Assembly: GCF_963576545.1 (NCBI RefSeq)
Contig: NC_083644.1
Coordinates: forward strand, 27,531,393-27,595,392
Length of the DNA: 64,000 bases
Source: Limanda limanda
Taxonomy: Eukaryota; Chordata; Actinopteri; Pleuronectiformes; Pleuronectidae
Reading direction: 5' to 3'
Made by a program: the position numbers and the translations under genes. Numbering within the stretch: position 1 is the first letter of the stretch; each line of letters opens with the position of its first letter. Below are positions 56,885 to 64,000 of the stretch, one piece after another. Under the pieces are notes generated by a model that saw only the letters and a list, made by a program, of their open reading frames with translations, had not been told where the DNA came from and did no database searches.

Positions 56885-58503
56885 TTTGTTATCTTAGTAT
56901 CAACTTAGGTTCAGTGCATATATAACGCCCATCAAGAGTGCAGAAGCAGAGACAATGTCTCTCAAGTCATGCAGAACTTCAACACCCTCGATCACTATTT
57001 CAACATCGGCTGAAGAAGTGGTGGCATCACCTCCCTCAACATTGATGCTGTAAATGCCGAGAATAATGTGTTGACGCTCCCTCTCAACAGCATCAGTATC
57101 CTTTGCATAAAGAAAAGAAAAAAAACAAACTATGAAATCACAGAGTGTAACTTTTCAGTGTCATCTGTACAAATGACTGATCATACAGGGATACAAACAG
57201 GGCAGCGGTAGTCTGACGCTGCAGATTTTTTTATTTCCACAACATTTTAGATCTGATAGGAAGTAAATTACTCCTAAAATCATTAATATGTGACACAATT
57301 AGCTTAAGCCAAATGTAATATTTGGTTGATACAGGTAGAACCAAGACTATTACAATTACCAACCCTGTATTCCTTAAAGACGCTGTTTGGGTCTTCGTTC
57401 AGGTATACACAGAGCGCCCTGAGGGTACCCTCCCTCCTCTTTTCAACAGTTTCATCCTAAAGACAGATAAATACAGAAATACTTTAGGACCACACATCCA
57501 TACATCCCACATTTGTACAAGTATTAAAATGGATGACACAATCCCAGATGATTAGGCCTGGATTCCATTTGATTTATTTATGCATTTTAAATATAATTTT
57601 AAACTACAACATTTTTAAGATAACTTTACACTACAGTCACTAGTTATAGTTCGGTCAACATGAGCTTATAATTTATGTTTCATAATATTTTCTACCAATA
57701 ACAAAATATACCTGTGTGATTGGGGCCAACATTTTTCAGATTTTCCTCCCAGCAGAGCCTCCTTTCTTCTCGAACACTTAGAGGTTAGCAGTGTTAACTT
57801 CGAGATAAGAGGAGCAGCAGTAATCTTCACAAATCCTGCCTCCACCAGAAAACATAATGTCTACAAAACCCAACTTATTATTTCCACCTACTAAAACACC
57901 CAACCTTGTAGTGAAAACTAATGATTTACAAATTTATTACAGCCCTATATTTTCTAAACTAACGCATATTTTAGAAGCATTTCATACATCTGCAACAGTG
58001 AAGAGTCCTGGCCATCTGATCTTGAACTCTGCCATCATTGGCTTGTCTCTGACGACCTCCTGCCTTTTTTATGCAATTGTCTTGGCCATCTTCTCTTTGA
58101 CTACGTTTTCATTATGTCTCTTCTTGACCTCAGATAACAATGCCAATCTTTCACCATCAAGGCTGTCCTAGGTCTCCCCAGCAGGATAGGAAGGACAAAA
58201 GTTGACCTCTGCCTTTCTGGGTTTTTTGACATTATAGGCAGGCTGGCATCTATCTGTGGGTTGGTGCTTAAGGGAAATAATGCTAAGTTCTGGGCACCCC
58301 AAGTTTCTAAGCTTTGTCCTATAGTTTGCCATCTTGTACTTAAGGCTTATTTTCCATCCATAAAAAGCACTAAATGATCCTTGTTCTCTCAAACATGGAT
58401 GTGCTTTGATTCAAGCTTCAGCAACATCTTCTATTTCTAAGTTTGAAGGATATGCTTTGAACTTAATGATTTGCTCAGCAAGACTTTCTAAGATGTCCGA
58501 TTT
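56885..58503 (-). pseudogene. SAMD3-like family gene, copy I
   Basis: Minus-strand pieces in family order: 58503-57985 DILESLAEQIIKFKAYPSNL, SFSAFYGWKISLKYKMANYR, TKLRNLGCPELSIISLKHQP, AEVNFCPSYPAGET, a stop, LLSEVKKRHNENVVKEKMAK, a stop, QEVVRDKPMMAEFKIRWPG; about 57790-57725 VFEKKGGSAGRKI; 57470-57370 LRALCVYLNEDPNSVFKEY; 57105-56885 HIILGIYSINVEGGDATTSS, DLRDIVSASALLMGVIYALN. Each block has its counterpart in the teleost SAMD3-like family as I recall it, and the last two match the exons of copy II at 42284 and 41341 by position. Stops show it is dead. The PB1-like first exon is missing; an LTR fragment sits at its upstream border. Confidence 0.6.
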
Positions 58504-58504
58504 G

Positions 58505-58669
58505 TGTGAGGGAGGGAGGTCTGTTCGTTATCTGCCTCACCTCCCTCAGATGCTGGGCCTCTGCCTTTTGTGTGTGTGTGTGTGTAGTTAATGCTCAAAG
58601 GACATGGTATGCGTATCTGACCACACGTTAAAGTGTGTGTATGTGTGTGAATAATGGTGTATTATCAAT
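58505..58669 (-). mobile_element. LTR fragment of the ATTGACA...GCAACA family
   Basis: The minus strand starts ATTGATAATACACCATTATT at 58669 and follows the LTR start region for about 160 bp, including TTTAACGTGTGGTCAGATAC. The 3' half is missing. It separates the TNP2-like C-terminus from the SAMD3-like exon. Confidence 0.75.
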
Positions 58670-59640
58670 AATATCTTTTAAATGTAACCAGTCGAAGGGG
58701 TCCAATGAAGTAGTCATGTAATGGGTACTTCTCTACCAGTTCTTCATGTGATATCAGGGACATTTTGCGAGTTGGACATGGTTGCAGTTCAAAGGCCCGG
58801 TAGTGCTCCCTAAACCAAGCTGAGAATGCCCTGACAATGAAATTCAGTGTATCCTGAACTACACATATCCTTTTTATCTCTCCAAATTCAGGTAGCCCAT
58901 CAGTAAATCTACAGATGACTATCATTCCATTTCTGTAATTGATCCCCTTAAAATCTGAACTTTTAGCCATGTGTACTTCGGCCATGTTTGGGTACATCTG
59001 CTGGATAGGCAATAATAGATCATCTCTCAGCACATCAAGAGGAACTCTTGATATACTTGACACTTGAATTCCAGGTTTCTGTGGACGTAATGAGTGTATG
59101 TGATAGGCAATCATCAGCTGGTGTTTCCTTGAGAGTGTGAGTGCAATGTTTTTTGAAACACTTGGTGTGACGTGCAACTTCCTTAAAGGGCACATATTAT
59201 GAAAATACCACTTTTGTAGTGCTTTTACACCTTAATTCGGGTATCTGGCATGTCTACCGTCCCACAAACAACTCCCTGCGATTTATTGTGGTTCCTCTAT
59301 GTCAGAAATGATACACTAGAGTGCGTTGAATGGGATTACGACCGAAAAATACGTCATTTTCCAAACATGCCCATGTAGGGAGTCTTGCTACATGGCCTTG
59401 GATTACCCCCCACCATCATCTCATCGGCTCAGGAGAGAGACGGCCCGGCTCACCGGCTAGCGTTAGCTTGCGAGCAAACGTACTCCACCCTCTCCCCAGG
59501 GAGACGGTGGAGCGCGTTAGACATTTCATTAAGACCCCAAGGAACCATATCAACTTGTGGTAAAATGGGCATACGATGGGTCCTTTAAACAAACTGTGGC
59601 TGCCTTTTTCAACTAAACCTTTTTTCACTGTTACAACATT
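58670..59640 (-). pseudogene. TNP2-like transposase, copy I, C-terminal exon (split by a MITE)
   Basis: After removal of the TTAA element 59187-59584 the minus strand reads KGSHSLF then KEVARHTKCFK, a one-base shift, NIALTLSRKHQLMIAYHIHS, VPLDVLRDDLLLPIQQMYPN, MAEVHMAKSSDFKGINYRNG, GEIKRICVVQDTLNFIVRAF, WFREHYRAFELQPCPTRKM, EKYPLHDYFIGPLRLVTFKR, and is cut by the LTR fragment. This is the C-terminal part of the same family whose N-terminal and middle parts are at 52521-55175 (FEAKHSFFK there, KGSHSLFK here). Only two small lesions in about 170 codons. Confidence 0.65.
59187..59584. mobile_element. TTAA-type MITE inside the TNP2-like exon
   Basis: Starts AGGGCACATATTATG, ends CATACGATGGGTCCT (11 of 15 inverted), with TTAA on both sides (59183-59186, 59585-59588). 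Closing the gap restores the family reading FKEVARHT across the TTAA. Contains no transposase. Confidence 0.85.
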
Positions 59641-59974
59641 ACAAGAAAAAGTTTGATTGATAACTGTCAACGCAATAAAATTCACATAAATAGTAAGTAT
59701 GGTGTGTAAAAGTATTTTCAAACAATTTGTTATCTTAGCTTAATTAAACGTCGAGTGATCAGTATATCTATATTTTCTGGTGCTTTAATTTCAAATAAAG
59801 GTTGGAGCTACAGGTTTGGATCATCACTGACAATCAAATCTGCAGCACAAATCTGCTTTTTTTCCAGCAAAAAAGTAATAATCAAATGTTGTATTGCAAA
59901 ACAAACGGTGTACAATCTTTTACACATGTATGTGAAAGATTATATCCAACCATATTGTATCATCAATCAATAGT

Positions 59975-60330
59975 CAATAGTAGCTTTATTGTCAATCCAA
60001 TTGCAAAGGGAGGTGTTGATCCCCAGCTGGTCCAGTTTACAGATGAGTTGTTGTGGGATTATGGTGTTGAACGCTGAACTAAAGTCTATGAAAAGCATTC
60101 TCACATGTGAGTCTGCTTTTTCCAGGTGGGTGAGGGCTGGGTGGAGAGCAGAGCAGATTGCGTCCTCTGTGGAACGTTTTGCCCGGTATGCGAACTGAAA
60201 GGGGTCCGGGGTGGGGGGGAGGATGGACTTGATGTGAGACATGACTAGCCGTTCAAAGCACTTCATAATGATGGGGGTCAGTGCCACAGGGCGATAGTCA
60301 TTGAAGCAGGATGGAGCCTGCATCATGCAT
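59975..60330 (-). pseudogene. LINE reverse transcriptase fragment (CR1/Rex1-like)
   Basis: The minus frame reads [60 protein letters not shown] and [20 protein letters not shown]. This is the fingers and first-Asp block ([10 protein letters not shown]) of an RT. The catalytic YxDD block and the rest are absent. It is followed at the left by TAGCTTTATTGTCAATCC, which may be its 3' tail after an internal deletion. It differs from the Rex1 copy at 7661. Confidence 0.8.
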
Positions 60331-60470
60331 ATAAGTGTGATACATATCTCTTGATAAGTTTCAGTCAAAGATTCTTCATGCAGCTGGAAAAAAATTCATA
60401 TTACCTTTAATTCAATTTGATAAAATAGTATGTTACACTCACACACAAGCAAGTTGAATATAGCCTTTAA

Positions 60471-60660
60471 AGGGGACATATTATGCACATTTAACCACAA
60501 GTTGATATGGTTCCATGGGGTCTTAATGAAATGTCTGTAACATATTTTGGTCAAAATACCACAATGATCAATTAAAACAGCACCCGTTTTACCCTGTCTA
60601 AAACAGCCCTCCTCAGATTGACCTGTTTTGAGTGCCTGTTCCTTTAAAAGCTCATGAGCC
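60471..60660. mobile_element. TTAA-type element, 5' part
   Basis: Starts AGGGGACATATTATGCAC after a TTAA (60467-60470). This left end is related to the one at 59187 and is common in fish (from memory). It runs to about 60660, where unrelated sequence begins. No matching right end, so truncated. Confidence 0.7.
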
Positions 60661-60663
60661 AGC

Positions 60664-61124
60664 TTGACTTGCTGTCTTTGTCCTGTTTCCCGCCCCTGTT
60701 ATTGTCTGCACCGGTCCTCATGTGATCCACCTGTGTTCAATTGCCCCTGCCTTCCCTGTGTATATAAGTCTCTATGCTTCCCTTTGTCTTTGTTGGTTTG
60801 TCGTCATCCATGTCTGTCATTCCTCTGCGTCATAACCCTCTCTCCTTCTCTTCAGTTCATAGTGTTTTCCCCATTGGGATCTATGTTTTCCAGTTTCGGC
60901 TTTGGAGATTCTTTTCTACTGTTTTTTTCTGTTAAAGGGACACTTTTGTACCTTTTGCAGGATACCTCTCTAACTGAGGGGAATCCTGTGGTACGATGGA
61001 ATGTCTTAACTGTCCATTTATTTATTTATTATTTTTCACTAATCAGTCTGTCATATATAATTTGTGATGTTGTCAAGGAATGTTTGTGTTTCTCTTCAAT
61101 AAAGTTCTAAAAAAAAAAAAAAAA
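60664..61124 (+). mobile_element. LTR-like transcript copy with poly(A) tail
   Basis: A pyrimidine-rich block with TATA-like GTATATAAGTC (about 60760), AATAAAG (about 61099) and a run of 16 A at 61109-61124. TATA, poly(A) signal and an untemplated-looking A tail suggest a reverse-transcribed copy of an LTR-derived or other polyadenylated RNA. No TSD was found. The frame 60664-61110 has no family features. Confidence 0.4.
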
Positions 61125-61543
61125 GAAGACTCTTTTGGTTAAAACATTACTGTCTCTGCATCTGGGGTCCACCTTCTCACAAACCCTGATAATTGAAGGT
61201 TTTTGAAGAGATATATTTAAAATAGTTGCAATGCAGACGTTTAGGTAAAAGCTTGAGTTAAAACCCCTGTATATTATGATATCAGTGTTGTGTTTACAGT
61301 TTATATAGATCAGTCATCGTGGAAAGCTAATGTTTTGCCCTTAGAAAAAAAGTGCATGCCTGTCCATAACCATACATTGTTTTGGTCCTTCCAACAGTCT
61401 TCTATCTAGTTATGGTTTAAAACATGCAATGTGTTTTTCTGACATATTTCATTTAGTTCATAGATAAACAAAGTGCATTTCATTGCAGCAGGTCACAATG
61501 AATTGTGTATGCAAGTTATAGATGATGGGGAACCATGCTGCTA
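61125..61543. other. no gene
   Basis: AT-rich flank of CACTA copy 3. Confidence 0.6.
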
Positions 61544-64000
61544 CACTAGACGAAAAGCAGTATTATTGTCACAGTGAACCTCTTCGGACAGGCCTAATCC
61601 CCTGCTGTAACCGACTGTTTCCATGATGTTACCTCGGCGTTCGCCAGTGAAGACAAGGTGGCTCTATCGGCGTTTGCGGACCTTAAGGGGGATTTGGAGA
61701 ACAAAGGAGAGAGCCGCGGGGGGGCTCGCTGAGCCTCGCGGACCGATCGCGACGTGTGATCTAATTAGCATATGAATCGGAGTCCAGCCGCTGGCTAGAA
61801 CCTCTCTCTACTCACCATTGGAGGAAACCACAGACCCTTGAAACTAATGTCACTCGTGATTGGCTGGTAAAAGTGTTGCTATTGGTCACCTTATGGGTCA
61901 TTGAGGTGCACACGTGGGGTCACAGCATTCCGCACGTGGGGTAAGCCCCTCCCACACAATATTAATAATAAAAATGTATATATTAATATTTATTATTATT
62001 TATAAGTAAGCCTTTACCAAAAGCACTGCAGTTAATTAAAACTAAACATTCATGTGATGCTTGATGTTACAGGTGAACACATTGTACAGGGAACAAATGT
62101 GAACAAGGTATATGTGGAGTGAAAGCTTTATTTACATACAGCAAAAATATTGTACAAAAACTCAGATGAGGCTTGAAATGTTTCTCTGCAGCCTCTGGGT
62201 CATGACTTCTTTGTGGGACTCTGTCTGAATCTTCTCCAGTGTGTAGACGTCTGTGGTGTGTAGCTGTGAGATCAGTGTAGCTTCCAGTCTTATATGAAGT
62301 GTGACACACAGGTCGGTGCGCTCCTGGCTGTGGAAGGATGGATCCATGTCATCTGTCCCGCTTCAATCAGCTGTAAACACATTCACTAAAATTAGCACAG
62401 TTCAATGACAACATACACCTTTACATGTAACTGGAAAATTATTTAATGAATATAACCTTACCCTCTTTCTTCTCCGACATCTCCTCAATGCTGATGTAAG
62501 GTCTGGTCTGATCATACTGGCTCATAGTGTGTCTTTGTACGTCATGGACAGGCAGCTGGAAAACAACACATGTAACATGACTTTCTTATTAATAAACGGA
62601 AATAGCCGCGCTGCATCACCGTTAGAAGATCCACAGCAAAAAAACACCAAAACAATTCATAAACAGCTACTTACATTCAATGGCTTAATTTTCTGCACTT
62701 TAAATCCGGACTTTCAGCATCTCAGCCTAACGCCTCTTTGTTTGTGTGTGTGTGTGTGTGGGGGGGGGGGCTGAGGCTGTGAAAACATACAGAAAAGTCA
62801 CGTTGATGAAAAAACTTAACGAGAACAAACTGTTACATCTAAGTAATTCATACATATTTACACATGCACTAGATCTGCTCCAGAACTCGATGCTGTATTC
62901 GTATTTAAGCAACTTTCTCGCTATCCCAAAGAGTGGCGGACATGCTTTTCAGATGTACCAGTTAGCTTAGTGGTTAGCATGGCGGCTCCGTTTAGCTCTC
63001 ACCTTAACTCAGGGACTGTGCTTCCGTCTTCTCCGCCTCGACTCGTCCACACCGGGCCCGCGGCTCTGCCTCCACACGCACTCATCTTCTCCTCCAGGGA
63101 ACAGCGTCGTGTCGACTTCAGTAAGTTATTTACCCCGAAAACAGAGTCACTCGTACGGGACAAACTAAACACGACCCGCTTCCTGTCTGCGGGACACCCG
63201 ACGCTGCTGCACTTTGTTTACGAGGCTGTGATTGGACGAGTCCATCAGCTGATGACGCGAGCGGGTGACGTGAGCAGCGGTTACTTCATATGGGATGAGC
63301 ATGTGACTGAGGCCAGGTTTATTTTTTGTGGTGTTTAGTACATTTACACACATGATTCACGCTGTTCTGTGTTCGTAACCTTATAGTTGAATGCACTTAT
63401 TGTAAGTCGCTTTGGATAAAAGTGTTGACTGTTTTAATGGAATACTGAGAAAGTTTAATAACAACAATTCTCGCTATTGAATTGAAGTTCAAATTATGAA
63501 GGAATTTAAGCTCTATATTGTGTCTTCTTTATATTTAAAATAATAATCAAACTGAGTGGAGATGTATGTTGTAGCCAAACAGCCGGCTGCTGTGTTTTGT
63601 CACTGTGCAGTCCATGGGGGATTAAATATTACACTGAAAAAATAAATCATTAAATCAATGAATGTTTCATAGCAATTTTGAAAGTAGTGGTGAAAAGGTA
63701 CCATTTATAATTCATGGAACAGCTTAGTTTGCCATTGACATGTGAATTTAATGCCAGTATTTTGGGAGGACAGATATTTTTATGGAAAGCCAGTAGAAGT
63801 TTGGAGCTTACAGGACACAGATGATCATACCCAGCATCATTTCTTTGCTGGTAGAGGTGTGGTTAACACTTCCTCTGTGCATTTAACCAGCACAATTGAA
63901 AAAGTGACTGTAATCATGCCACTCTGTACAGTTGTTGAGATTTAGGATTGTTTTGGATGACAATAAAAATTTGAAATAAAGTGCATTGTTTCATTTCTTT
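61544..64000. mobile_element. CACTA/EnSpm element, copy 3 (inverted, runs off window)
   Basis: Starts CACTAGACGAAAAGCAG, the intact form of the right end of copy 1, and then matches copy 1 in reverse order through the promoter-like zone, the small gene, the dispersed repeat (63380-63428), the transposase remnant and the poly(A) signal AATAAAGTGCATTG (about 63976). It lacks the MITE present in copy 1: at 63740-63755 the site is unoccupied. The other end lies beyond 64000. Confidence 0.8.
62135..62555 (-). CDS. small spliced gene inside CACTA copy 3
   Basis: The minus exon 62462-62555 starts after TTGTTTTCCAG and ends before GTAAGG. It reads LPVHDVQRHTMSQYDQTRP then YISIEEMSEKKE. The last exon begins after TGTGTTTACAG (62370) or, as the frame prefers, after CGGGACAG 18 bases on. 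It reads DDMDPSFHSQERTDLCVTL, HIRLEATLISQLHTTDVYT, LEKIQTESHKEVMTQRLQRN and stops at 62162; the poly(A) signal is at 62127-62132. With that acceptor the protein from MSQYDQ is about 84 residues, acidic in the middle and helical at the end. I do not recognise it. Conservation of both splice junctions and of the frame relative to the decayed copy at 17077-17525 argues that it was a real gene. A GC-rich possible first exon lies near 63000-63110. Confidence 0.5.

Noticed and set aside
58505..58600. CRISPR-like or phage features
   Set aside because: None in the window; repeats are eukaryotic mobile elements and microsatellites.
62970..63338. 122-codon plus frame MVSMAAPFSS...
   Set aside because: Not open in CACTA copy 1, overlaps the GC-rich first-exon zone of the small gene, and runs into the decayed transposase out of frame.

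Overview
This 64-kb window reads as repeat-dense DNA from a teleost fish, probably a percomorph. The evidence is a Rex1-type LINE, an L2/Maui-type LINE, a fish-type L1, tRNA-derived SINEs, many hAT, Harbinger, Tigger and CACTA elements, vertebrate-type splice sites and poly(A) signals, and CA/GT microsatellites. I recognise no ordinary host gene. Nearly every convincing reading frame belongs to a mobile element, and most are broken. Family names come from memory of protein and terminus patterns; element limits come from terminal repeats and target-site duplications (TSDs) read in the sequence.

Layout. 0-1 kb: 5' LTR and start of gag of a minus-strand Gypsy element that runs off the left edge. 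2.7-3.8 kb: a TTAA-type element holding a solo LTR. 7.4-9.1 kb: 5'-truncated Rex1 LINE. 9.3-12.6 kb: a hAT MITE, a Harbinger-type element and a solo LTR. 13.2-18.1 kb: a CACTA element (3-bp TSD, CACT ends) holding a hAT MITE that itself holds another hAT, plus a small spliced gene. 18.65-21.16 kb: a Tigger element broken by another copy of the same MITE. 21.2-37.2 kb: an L1 that contains, in series, a Harbinger MITE, a SINE and an L2 LINE. The L2 is split by a 9.7-kb element with 12-bp inverted ends, and that element contains a hAT with a solo LTR, a BED-finger transposase gene with an intron (itself broken by a hAT), and a MITE that holds another solo LTR. 37.4-38.3 kb: a clean MITE copy.

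38.7-61 kb is a graveyard of CACTA-like genes, mostly on the minus strand: a second copy of the 13-kb CACTA element, and two degenerate sets of a TNP2-like transposase followed by a gene resembling the teleost SAMD3-like multicopy family (TNP2 58.7-59.6 kb then SAMD3-like 56.9-58.5 kb; TNP2 52.5-55.2 kb then SAMD3-like exons 50.0-41.1 kb). These are interrupted by a ZBED-type hAT, MITEs, SINEs, solo LTRs, a LINE endonuclease and a Harbinger fragment. 61.5-64 kb: a third, inverted copy of the CACTA element, cut by the window edge; it is an empty-site control for the MITE at 13.9 kb.

The strongest candidates for something undescribed are the repeated TNP2 plus SAMD3-like pair, the CACTA copies that carry a small spliced gene, and the 9.7-kb element with 6-bp TSDs whose transposase ends in a low-complexity tail that stays open in several frames.
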